NCBI GenBank assembly: GCA_023678885.1
Contig: CM043005.1
Location: 2,366,814 to 2,430,813 of the forward strand
Source of the DNA: Pogostemon cablin
Lineage: Eukaryota; Streptophyta; Magnoliopsida; Lamiales; Lamiaceae
DNA: 64,000 nucleotides
Direction of reading: 5' to 3'
Positions 1 through 9,526 of this stretch are shown here, in pieces (the stretch's first letter is position 1; every line of letters begins with the position of its first letter). The notes beneath the pieces are model-generated. The model was not told where the DNA came from. It ran no database searches and saw only the letters and a list, made by a program, of their open reading frames with translations. The position numbers and the translations under genes were made by a program.

Positions 1-327
1 TGATTCGTTTACATTCCTATTTGAAAATAGAGTGGGGGACCTTTTTCAAAAGGACAATGTCCTATTGGCTCTCAAACTTATATGACAGGATTCCCTCTAT
101 CTTTTATTTTTTGCATTTAAACCCTTTTTGTTATTAAATTGAATCAAACAATCCCTTCTTCTTATCTAATTAAAACAATGAAACTCTTCCCGTTAAAAAA
201 TTATGAAACGGCGTTTAGATATATGGAAATCCAACGTCTCTCTTTCCTTCTTCAGGTTTTACTGTTTTTATCATCAGAGCTGCAATCGCCGCCATTTTTT
301 CCGTCACCAAGGCCGCGGTCGTCGAAG

Positions 328-590
328 TCCCCCACCAAGTTCTGCCACCATGAACTGAAGGAAGCCACCGATGAATTCCGATCTATCTTAGGCCACGGAG
401 GATCCGGCGCCGTCTACAAAGGAATACTAGAGACGGCGCTCCGGTGGCGGTGAAACGGATCGACATTGGAGAAGAGAGGGGCAAGAAGATCTTCAAATCC
501 GAAGTTGCGGCTATATCGGGTCTCCAGCACGGCGGCGGTGACCCTGTTGAATCTGTTCGGGTACGGGTTGGCTTTTCTAGGAGTCGAGTA
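328..590 (+). pseudogene. captured receptor-like kinase fragment, left arm
   Basis: Translation gives HELKEATDEFRSILGHGGSG followed by AVYKGIL, then in another frame VAVKRIDIGEERGKKIFKSE and VAAISGLQH. This is the start of a protein kinase domain: the glycine-rich loop and the VAVKR lysine strand, resembling receptor-like kinases of the At5g20050 kind. The frame breaks near 450 and again near 535, and the fragment ends before the catalytic loop, so it cannot make a kinase. It is gene sequence captured by the surrounding Mutator-like element. The family is recognised from motifs; the exact parent gene is unknown. Confidence 0.75.
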
Positions 591-984
591 TTATAATAAT
601 TCGAAATTGCAGGGTTTGAATCATGATATAGAGAGAGAGAGGATAGAGATGCAGAAGCTTATTTAGGGATATTAAAAGAAATTAATCAATTCTTACTGAT
701 AGAAATTTGGGGTGTTTAATTATTAGATTGAGTAGTGTTTTCTATCTAGATCATGGTTGTTCATGTTTGTTGGTGTAATTGAAGATTTATAATTCTTCTT
801 CTGTTCTTCATAATGTATCACTTATCAGTTCATATGTATTTTAGAATTTAGATCCTCTCTCTCCTCTTTCTCTCTCGTACATTCTTGCAAGATTTCATCG
901 TTCTTAAGTTGGGTGGTATATGGGGATGGAAGAAGCTGATGTAGAGTTGTTGAATTCAGATTTGAAAATCCGAGTTTTGTGTGT

Positions 985-1165
985 ACAAGTCGAACGAAGT
1001 CCCGCTATAAGCTGCAACTTCGGAGATCTTCTCGCCCCTCTCTTCTCCGATGTCGATCGCTTCACCGCCACCAGAGCGCTGTCGCTCGATATTCCTTTGT
1101 AGGTGGCACTGGATCCTCCGCGGCCTAAGATAGATTGGAATCCGTCGGTGGCTTCCTTCAGTTCA
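985..1165 (-). pseudogene. captured receptor-like kinase fragment, right (inverted) arm
   Basis: The reverse complement repeats the left-arm kinase sequence (HELKEATDGFQSILGRGGSS-like, then the VAVKR region), with point differences and short deletions relative to the left copy. Its inverted orientation makes the element a long foldback. No intact reading frame remains. Confidence 0.7.
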
Positions 1166-1854
1166 TGGTGGGGATGGAAAAAATGGCGGTGATTGCAGCT
1201 GGGATGATAAGAACAGTAAAACCTGAAGAAGGAAAGAGAAAGACGTTGGGTTTTAATGCTGTTTCATAATTTTTTAACGGGAAGAGTTTCATTGTTTTAA
1301 TTAGATAAGAAGAAGGGTTTGTTTGATCCAATTTAATAACAAAAATGGTTTAAATGCAAAAAATTAAAGATAGAGGGCTTACATGATCCTGTCATATAAG
1401 TTTTTGAGGGCCAATCTGACATTTTGCCCTTTTCAAAACAATAAATATCACGTGTGGCATGCTAATTAAATTACTAACAGAACAAATTAAAGACTCATCA
1501 TCTTATTGTGTACACACTCCTATTATTATAAAATAAAATTAATATTTATAAAAAATCTAAATTACCCATAATTTACATACACGCTTTCTTGCACTTTATA
1601 CACATCCCATTATATTAAAACACATATTAATAAGAAAAAAACTATCCGCAGATCATGTAATATACTCCCTTAACAAATACGTAATTGTTATGCTATATTA
1701 AGACAAATTTGGTAATAATTTACGTTTCTCTTATAAATTAAAATAGATATATTTTAGTAATTATTATATGTATTTCATCTTAATTTTTTACAGAAAAAAT
1801 TATTGATTCTTTCATGATTTAACTTTTTATTTCATATATTATTTATTCTAGGAA

Positions 1855-2480
1855 TTATTTATAACATAATTTAATTGAACTGTTGTCGTCTGTTATTTAT
1901 AGGTACAATTTTTTTTATTGAAATGTTATCACTTTTTATTTGTCTTATAATTGTTTATAAAATAATTTGGTTGTTTGGTTATCACTTTTCTTTGATCAGT
2001 TATTATTTTTTATTAAAATTTTTATTACTTTTATCCGCCATAAGTAATTCATAAAACTGTTAAATTGAATGATTATCACTTTTCATTCATCAGTGGTCAC
2101 ATTTTATTAAAAATATTACTACTTTTTAATCTGTCTTTTAAAATGTTCATGAAATATTCCAACTGGACGGATATAACACTTTTTCTTAATCAATTATCAT
2201 TTTTTATTAGAAATATTACACTTTTTATTCGTTATACAAATTGTTACACTTCAATCAACCATATAATACTTTTTCTCGATCAGCTATCACTTTTTATAAA
2301 AGAAATGTTAGGAGTATAACTTTTTATTCGTCATACGAATTATTCATTAGTGATTTTTGACGGTTTACATTTTTTTTAAATTATTAATTATCATTTTTTA
2401 TTTAAATTTTATCATCATTTCCTCATATGAATTTTTTTATAAAACAATTTAATTGAATGAGTATTATTTCACTTGATCAT
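1855..2480. repeat. diverged tandem repeat, about 95-bp unit
   Basis: Around six degenerate units repeat the order: TTTATAAAAcAATTTaaTTGaaTG, then a TATCACTTTTcATT word, then TATCATTTTTTATTAAAAAT, then ACTTTTTATTCGTC. The same words recur at 53170-53240 and inside the MITE at 56328-56572, so the array seems to be built from that element's interior. Short open frames here are by-products of the repeat. Confidence 0.6.
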
Positions 2481-3489
2481 ATATCTAGGGTGTCATAATG
2501 AGTTCGAAGGCCAACTCGTACCAACCCATCAAAAATCCAACCTGCAAATAACCCGCCTCTACATGACACGCCTCACATATGACTCGTTCCATCAATAACA
2601 CACCAGATTTAATTAAATTAGTAGCATTTAAAAGAAATATATATTTAATTAAAAAACAAGTTAAATTAAAATTATGTTTGAGCAGTTATTAATTTAAAAA
2701 AGAAGATTAATGGTATATTTTAAATAAAAAATAATGTCAGATTAATTTAAAAAATTATTTAAATTTAATTTTTTAACTTAATTAAAATTTTAAAATTAAA
2801 GAACTAAAAATGAAAAAGAAAAAAAAAACAAAAGGAATACAAGGATACTAACATTTATATGCTGTTAAAATAACTAAAATCATCTTTTTGTTAATTATTA
2901 TAAGCCATCGGATTAATGGATATGTCGTTTAATTTGTTTGATACGAATTTATGAGCGGGCGAAGTGGTTTACATTTAATAAAATTATAATCTTAAAATTA
3001 AAAGGGTAATTTTGAGATTTTAAGAGAGTGTATACAACAAAATTAAGATTTAAAATTTTAACAAGGATGTGTATTTAATAGAAGAGTTGTATTTAATAAA
3101 AAGAGGTGTGCAAATAACAACACTCCAAATTAAATTATGTGGTTTGAAATCAAAATAGTGCATGTTTTTTCGAATACTCATCCGCGTAACTTATGAATGC
3201 ACATTTTTAAATGAATTGAAGTATCAACTATTATTTCCTCAAAATTTCTCAACGAACTTATATTATATAACAAATAAAAGAACATCGTTGTTTTGGAAAT
3301 ATCTTGTTAATATGGAAAAGTAAGAATGCTGGGTTTCGAAATAGAAATTTTGAAATAGATGATTTAGTAAAAGAGCTCAAAACTCGTGTTTGGAGTTGAA
3401 TCGGACGAAATATCAATTGATAAGTATATTTTTAAAGATTGAGAGTTTGATCCTAGAATAATTCTTCATTGTTGATTGACTCTTCACAC

Positions 3490-3685
3490 ACCGGATTTCT
3501 TTCGCCATTTTTGTGCATCATTTTTTGTACCACATGTTAAGTGATTGACACGTAAGAGGGGAAATAAATACAACCATTGCCCCTAGAGTTTAAGTTTTAG
3601 GGTATAGTTTTTATTTTTCTTACGTGTCGTCAATCTAACTGTATGACGTAGGACATGATGCACCAAAGTGGCATAGATTCGGACT
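3490..3685. repeat. foldback MITE with about 65-bp imperfect inverted arms
   Basis: The left arm (containing TTGTGCATCAT and GATTGACACGTAAG) is matched in reverse by the right arm (CTTACGTGTCGTCAATC and ATGATGCACCAA). The outer ends also match (ACTCTTC on both sides). It has no coding capacity and the superfamily is undetermined because no clean target duplication was resolved. Confidence 0.5.
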
Positions 3686-4270
3686 CTTCGTAATATAATC
3701 TTGGAGATTCATGTAATGTAAAGACATCAATCAAAGTGTAATATTCCAATATTACTAATTATACCCATTTAAAAAATCTTAATCAAAACCAAAAGTTTAA
3801 AAAAAAAAATTTTATTAAAAATGTAATAATATATTTTTTCATATAAAAATTATTTTTGAAATAATTTATTTACACTATTATTATTCATTATTATTTTTCA
3901 TTAATTTGAGTATTTATTTTGCACGCAGTAAAATTGATACATTTCTGCACAACATTTTTCGCATAAATTTAATTTAAAATGTGTTTGTGCAGATTTTTCA
4001 AGTACAAATTGCACATCCACTTCAAAAATATTTTTAACTAGCAGTAACATACTTTAATAATAAGTCGACTCGTATCATAAATCGTCTCACATATATCTAT
4101 TTTACAAGAGAATACTCTAATTTGCAGGTTATAGTAAAAATACGGTGCATTCACATCTGTAATTTATACACTAATGAATCAAAACTCATACACTTTGTTA
4201 GCGAAATTTATGTTAGTTTTTTTAATGAAAAAATGAATACTAAAATGTTATACATTAATTAAAAAACATA

Positions 4271-4522
4271 CTCCCTTCGTCCCACGTTAACGTTGATATT
4301 TATTTTTTACACGAAAATTAAGAGATATAATATTTTAATGTGTAGTGAGGTGGGAGAAATAATATTTAATATTAAGTGAGTAGTTGTATTAGTGTTGTGA
4401 TGGGCCCTATATGGAATAAATAATTCTTTGGTGTGGGCCCAACTTGACAAAAATGATATGTAAACTTTAACTTGAGACAAATCAAAATGGAAAATGTAAA
4501 TATTAATGTGAGACAGAGGGAG
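4271..4522. mobile_element. Stowaway MITE
   Basis: It begins CTCCCTTCGTCCCACGTTAA and ends with the inverse GAGACAGAGGGAG, flanked by TA on both sides. These are the terminal sequence and TA target duplication of Tc1/mariner-type Stowaway elements. About 250 bp, non-coding. Confidence 0.85.
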
Positions 4523-4600
4523 TATGTACTATTGAAATAAGAATTAATAAACATATGGTGCACGCATACACTAGATGCACATGATATCAATTCCAAATAA

Positions 4601-4795
4601 TACTCATTCGTTCCACGTTAATGTTTACATTTTTCATTTTAATTTGTTTCAAGTTAAGATTTACATTCTCATTTTTATCGAATGGACCCATATAAATCAA
4701 TTAATTATTCACATAGTCCCACACACAATAATAATACAACTATCCGCCACACATTAGATATTATATTTCTTAACCTATTATCTATTAAAATATTA
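4601..4795. mobile_element. truncated Stowaway MITE, same family as 4271-4522 but inverted
   Basis: The left end (ACTCATTCGTTCCACGTTAA and the following 80 bp) matches the reverse complement of the right end of the neighbouring Stowaway. The opposite terminus is not recognisable. Confidence 0.55.
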
Positions 4796-4804
4796 TACTC
4801 CATA

Positions 4805-5027
4805 CTCCCTCCGTCCACCACAAAGTGATCCATTTGCTTTTTACACATGGATTAAGGAGTTTATTATTTAATGTGTAGTGAGTAGTTGTATTAATGAGTG
4901 TGTGGGGCCTATTTTTTAGTTGTATTAGTGGTGTGTGTGGGTCCATGTATGTAAAAAAAGAAATGAGACCCGTGGGGTTGGACGTCCAAAATGGAAAAGT
5001 GAGATTATTTGGGGTGGACGGATGGAG
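4805..5027. mobile_element. Stowaway MITE
   Basis: TA-flanked element starting CTCCCTCCGTCCACCACAAA and ending GGGGTGGACGGATGGAG. The inverted ends are clear and the interior is non-coding. Confidence 0.85.
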
Positions 5028-5060
5028 TATTATTTCATAACCCACTATCTATTAAAATAT

Positions 5061-5206
5061 GACAGAAACTTGTGTGCCCCCAGGGACACACTGTGCCTCC
5101 ATGGGAATACAACCCTCCCCCTCCATATTCTATTTAACCCTATGTATTGCTAGGGGTTTAAATTGCAAAGGGGCACGGTGTCCCCAAGGGCACAAGAGTC
5201 TTACTT
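5061..5206. mobile_element. small GTGCCC-type MITE, copy 1
   Basis: The inverted ends contain CTTGTGTGCCCCCAGGGACA at left and GTGTCCCCAAGGGCACAAG at right. It is flanked by the exact 9-bp repeat TTAAAATAT (5052-5060 and 5207-5215), and the same target sequence occurs uninterrupted near 4784. Related copies lie at about 9203-9290 and 20049-20237. The 9-bp duplication suggests Mutator-type mobilisation. Confidence 0.75.
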
Positions 5207-5219
5207 TTAAAATATTATA

Positions 5220-5424
5220 CTCCCTCCTTTCTAATTTATTCTGCACCGTTACTAAAAATATGGAGTTTAAAGAAAAGTTTTTTGACAAACTTTATTGACA
5301 TTTAGGAGGTAATGTAGCATTTTTAGATAATAAATGTAGTAAATACTAAATTTATAATTTATGTAAAAAAGTAAATGTAAATGCGGAAAGAATAAATATT
5401 ACACAATATAATTGGTAATAATTA
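5220..5424. mobile_element. Stowaway MITE, right end decayed
   Basis: It starts at a TA with CTCCCTCCTTTCTAATTTAT and carries the subterminal word GGAGTTTAAAGAAAAG shared with the mariner element to its right and with copies near 18510 and 56680. The right terminus is not recognisable before the mariner left end begins at 5427. Confidence 0.6.
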
Positions 5425-6084
5425 TACTCCCTCCGTCCCAAACTCGTTGTCCTACTTACTGTAGATACGGAGTTTAAGAAAAGTTAATTTTTTGACTTTT
5501 CAACTCTATTATGTGAGTGTAAAGTTGTCCAAATTATTTGGGGTGTTTTTGGATTAACTACATTATTAGTGCTAATCCAAAAAATTACCACAAAAAAAAA
5601 TAGAGAAATTTTTTTCCTACTAAAAATGTGAACTGTTGATGCATACATATCATTCTCCAAAATTACAAATACGAAATTTTAAATGAGCTTACAATAATAA
5701 ATTTAAATACCTACACTATTACACAATACCTAGACTATTACAAACTTGAGTTGGATGGAATAGTTTTACAAAAAATACAGATTACACCTCAGATTTATGA
5801 ATGCATCATCATTGGTGGTTCCCTCCAAAAATCCTACCACAATCTTACAAATCCCTCCAAAAGATCTGGCGCATCAAAATAATTCCCTCCAAAAGTTTTA
5901 GACTGCCCTGCCAGAAATTTTCCCTCCAATTGCCCAAGCTCCTTTTAGTTTTCCCCCATTTTATCAAGGATAAAAACAGGGATCAGTGCATTAATTTTTA
6001 TTAATAGACATGCATTAATGGCAACCACCACAAGTTCTCACCTTTTCACAAAAAAAAAACTTAATAGGACAGTTTTTGATCAGG

Positions 6085-7400
6085 CACACCAAAAATGGGA
6101 AGATTGATCATTGAAAAGCAAAAGAAGCAGCAGCTGTATTCAATGTATCTATAAGGACCGTAGGTCATATTTGTGCAATTGTAAAGCAACAAATGGAGGA
6201 AGGGAAACTAATACACCTTGTCTCCAAGAAGGCAGGTGTATCAATTTCCAAAATGGTATATTTTGATGCTGATAAAATGAAGAGTATTTCATTTCAAAGT
6301 AGATCAACAATCAGAGATCTATCAACAATTATAGGTGTGAGCAAATCAACAGTGGGCAGATGGGTTAAAGGAGGTTCTCTTAGGGCACACACAAACGCAA
6401 TCAAGCCTGAGCAAACTCCGGAGAACAAGCTTCAAAGGCTAAATTACTGTTTGGATACCATCTACTATGACATGTATGCACAAAAGTTTAAGTTCAAGGA
6501 AATGCATAATGTAGTGCACATAGATGAGAAATAGTACTATCTTACTAGAGTTTCTGAGAGGTATTACATAGTTCCTGGTGAGGTAGAACCACATAGAACA
6601 TGTAAGTCTAAAAATTTCATCCAAAAAATCATGTTTATGTGTGTGGTGTCAAGGCCATTGTTTGATAGTGAAGGACATGTCCTATTTGATGGAAAAATTA
6701 GAACTTTCCCATTCACAACAGTGGAGCCGCAAGGAGAAACTCAAAGAATAGAATAAGGGGAACTATGGTAACAAATCCTATTGACATAGTCAACAAAGAA
6801 GTTATCAAAGATTGCATAGCGAATCAGGTAATAGTCAGACCTTATAGATAAGGTCATCATCCTATAATTTGCATGTATTTAGCCACCTTACCTTTGTTTG
6901 ATCAAAAGGGAAATACTAACATGCAAAATTTAGTGTACCTGACAGATTATACCAGCAATCAAATCCAAATGGCCTTCATGTTTGGGAAAGGACATTTGGA
7001 TCAACTGGATAATACAAAGCCCTACATTAAGGATAGTGACCTTGAGTTTGGGAGGGCTACAAGGTCGATGGGTTTAATATCAGACTTGTATGCCAACTCC
7101 CATTCTCACCGGATACTAATATTAATGACTTGGGCTTTTTCAGAGCCATTCAGTCATTATAGTTTAAAACAAGAAGCAAGAATGTTGAAGATTTGTGAAA
7201 AATATTAAGAATGCTTATGAAGACATGACAGCTGTCACTTTAAACAATGTGTTTCTTAGTTTACAAGCCTGACTCATTGAGATTATGAAAGTAGATGGAG
7301 GTATTAACTACAAAGTGCCTTACATTGGAAAAGAAAGGTTAATGAGACAGGGTGCACTGCCTATGTCTTTGAATATTAATGAATAATTGGTGAGAGGATG
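6085..7400 (+). pseudogene. mariner-like transposase (DD39D type), inactivated
   Basis: The frame opens with a helix-turn-helix segment (EAAAVFNVSIRTVGHICAI), then SKKAGV, then a second helix-turn-helix (RSTIRDLSTIIGVSKSTVGR) and the plant-MLE block HTNAIKP. The first catalytic aspartate lies in VHIDEK, where the next codon is a stop (6532-6534) in place of the usual tryptophan. Homology continues through YYLTRVSERYY, EPHRTCKSKNFI and FDGKI; the second aspartate is in DNTKPYIKD (about 7010) and the third in PDTNINDLGFF (about 7105-7135, another frame). Homology continues to about 7375. At least one stop and several frameshifts preclude a working enzyme. It would have cut and pasted TA-targeted elements. 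Confidence 0.85.
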
Positions 7401-7599
7401 CATAACAGGTTGATGCAAGAAGGCGATGTCTATAAACCAGTTTATGACATCTCAGACCTCTTGAACAGCCTGAGATATTGATTTTTGGGTAAGGCTTTTT
7501 GATGTTTACAGCTTAAACAATAGATATTAGGATATCTTTGGTTGTTTTGAAGTTGTTTAAGTTGTAAACATACTTGATGCATAATGAATATTCTGATTA

Positions 7600-8360
7600 T
7601 TGTATTACTCTCAGAACAATATCATCACCGGATAATTGAGTCTCCTAACAAGGTCTATAATCCTTGTGGTGACTCTAAGTTCAGCACACATGTTCAAAGT
7701 CTCCAAAACAGATTTACAAAATTGTTGGTGACTTATACATGGTGCTTTACCTAATTTCATTATAGGCAAGTGTCTAAGTATCCTAAACAGGTTTAAAAAC
7801 CTTGTTGGTGACTTAGATATGCATCAAGAAAGGTTTTCAGTATACCAACAATAAGACAACAGTTTCACAGGCCATCGGGAATAAAATCATCACAGGGCTA
7901 TTAATCAAGCTCAATAGATACCAATTATACATAGCCACATATATGCACCACTGCTTCACAGGGCTATCACAGAACAAGCCACAAAAGGGCCACCAATCAA
8001 GCTCAACAGAGATCAAGAATGCACATTCACGTATATGCACAAAAGCCTCACAGGGCTATCACAAATAAGGCCTCACATGGCCACCATTCAAGCTCATCAG
8101 AGGTCAAGTATGCACAAAAAAGCATCACAGTCACCAATCAAGTTCAACAGACCACACAGGGCCACCACTTCACATATAAACATTGAGCCCCATCGCAGGG
8201 ACACCAACACAGAACATCATAAGGCCACACAGGGCAACCACTTCACATAAAAACATCATAAGACCACACAGGGCCACCAATCAAGTTCAACAGAACACCA
8301 ATCAAGCCCTCATCGCAAAAGCTGACCTCACAGGGCCACTATTTCACATAAAAAAACCCA
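7600..8360. repeat. degenerate direct repeats inside the mariner element
   Basis: From 7630 to 7820 a block with TTGTTGGTGACTTA recurs about three times. From 7860 to 8360 words such as CACAGGGCCACCA and AATCAAGTTCAACAGA recur many times with irregular spacing. Frames across this stretch are repeat artefacts. Confidence 0.5.
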
Positions 8361-8399
8361 AGGGACAGGGAAGAGCAAATAAGACCACACAGAAAGTAA

Positions 8400-8985
8400 A
8401 AACAAAGGGAGTAGGGTCTACCGACACGCAGGGAAGCAGAGGCAGATCCACTCCCACATGAAGTCGCGGAAGTCATCGGTCATTTCACAAGGGACGGAGA
8501 CCGATGGATCCACTGTTTCAGGCGAAACCGGACCGAGATCTACAGAGAGAGAAAATAAGGGATGACTGACGCTCATCGGAATCACCACAACGGGAACCAT
8601 CAACATTGGTTCCAGGCTGCCGACAACAGAATCAAACGTATCGAGCACAAACAACACTGGATCTAGGCCGCTATGTCAGAATCGAATGTATCGGGCACCC
8701 ACAACACTGGATCTAGCCGATCGACATCTCCATCGACCGAATCGAGAATCATCAACACCGGATCCATGACGTCGACGTTTGACTCGGAGAAATCAGGAAA
8801 TATCGATGCCGGAAACACTACGGCGACTGAGGGTTCCACCCCCAACGACTCCTGGACCACTGGGAATTGGTCAAAGGATAGAAACCGGCGAAATCAGATT
8901 TCTAGGGTTCTTGCTCAAGAACCCAAGAGAGAAGAGAGGGAGGAGAATGAAAGAAGAGAGAGAGTGAGGGAGTGATTAGTGATTA
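8400..8985 (-). other. leader/first-exon-like stretch on the minus strand of the mariner element
   Basis: Read on the minus strand, this starts with a CT-rich run and an AACCCTAGAA word, as plant 5' leaders often do, followed by open codons (MDPVLMILDSVDGDVDRLDP). It resembles the 5' end of a transposon gene, yet the recognisable transposase lies on the plus strand. I recognise no protein family. Confidence 0.3.
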
Positions 8986-9202
8986 GGGTTTGTGTCTCAC
9001 CAGTTTTGTGTGTGTGTGAATGATCCGTTTAGTGTGTGTGTATTAGTGGGTTTAATTAAGTGTATTGTTAGTAGGTTAATTAATGATTTAGTGTGTTAAA
9101 TGGGTTGGGTATTTTGAAAATTTAGCATATGAGGGGGTATTTTAGGGATAAAAAAATTACTTTTTTGAAATAAAACAATTAGTTTGGGACGGACAAAATC
9201 AA

Positions 9203-9290
9203 CAGAAGACAAAAGCTCATGCGCCCCCTGGGACACGCACGAAAATTACAAAGGGGTCACGGTGTCCCTGGAAGCACAAGAGCCTCACTC
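9203..9290. mobile_element. small GTGCCC-type MITE, copy 2
   Basis: AAAGCTCATGCGCCCCCTGG at left and GGTGTCCCTGGAAGCACAAG at right are inverted and match the copies at 5061-5206 and 20049-20237. It sits just inside the right end of the mariner element. The exact boundaries and target duplication are unclear. Confidence 0.55.
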
Positions 9291-9330
9291 AAAACGGAAA
9301 GTAGGACAACGAGTTTGGGACGGGGGAGTA

Positions 9331-9526
9331 ATTATAATAATAATAATAATAATAATAAAAATAAAAATAATAATAGAATATTCAAACCGAGGTACCAATC
9401 TTCCCGCAAATCAAAAATCCCATAATTCGGATAAGCAATCTCACTCCATCACCACCAACCATATCTTCTGTATCCCACCACCGCCACCACCACCGCCGCC
9501 GCCTCGCCATCACCGCCACCTCATCT
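9331..9526 (+). promoter_or_regulatory. FZL proximal promoter / 5' leader
   Basis: Between the mariner end and the FZL ATG there are fewer than 200 bp: a (TAA)n microsatellite at 9332-9357 and a CCN-rich triplet stretch at about 9465-9525 that is probably 5' untranslated. No clear TATA box was seen, so much of the original promoter may lie beyond, or have been displaced by, the transposon. Confidence 0.4.

Larger units (their letters stand above)
52..1429. mobile_element. Pack-MULE (non-autonomous Mutator-like element) with very long inverted arms
   Basis: The ends (GGACAATGTCC at left, GACATTTTGCCC at right) are inverted copies, and the direct repeat TTTTCAAAA flanks both sides (43-51 and 1430-1438). 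A 9-bp target duplication is the Mutator signature. The inverted similarity is not limited to the ends: about 52-525 pairs with about 985-1429, leaving a loop of roughly 460 bp. Both arms carry the same piece of a receptor-like kinase gene. No transposase is present, so movement would need one supplied elsewhere. Boundaries are seen directly; the Pack-MULE class is inferred from duplication length and captured gene sequence. Confidence 0.85.
1439..4270. other. AT-rich intergenic DNA
   Basis: Apart from the tandem repeat at 1855-2480 and the foldback at 3490-3685, nothing gene-like is visible. Reading frames are short, lack recognisable motifs and follow the base composition. Confidence 0.6.
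5427..9328. mobile_element. mariner-like element (plant MLE), full length but defective
   Basis: Two inverted ends of about 30 bp, starting CTCCCTCCGTCCCAAACTCG at left and its near-exact inverse at 9299-9328 (one difference), enclose 3.9 kb and are flanked by TA. A decayed mariner transposase lies inside at 6085-7400. These termini and the subterminal CGGAGTTTAAGAAAAG word recur in nearby Stowaway MITEs, so this looks like a relative of their mobiliser. An alternative reading is a shorter MLE inserted inside a Stowaway, because another TTTGGGACGGA word occurs at 9183. The right end lies about 200 bp from the FZL start codon. Confidence 0.8.

Noticed and set aside
139..666. A working receptor kinase gene
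   Set aside because: The kinase sequence is frame-broken, ends before the catalytic loop and lies in an inverted-repeat transposon.
8035..8461. Lys/Thr/His-rich open frames in the mariner element
   Set aside because: They follow from the CACAGGGCCACC repeats and overlap each other in several frames.
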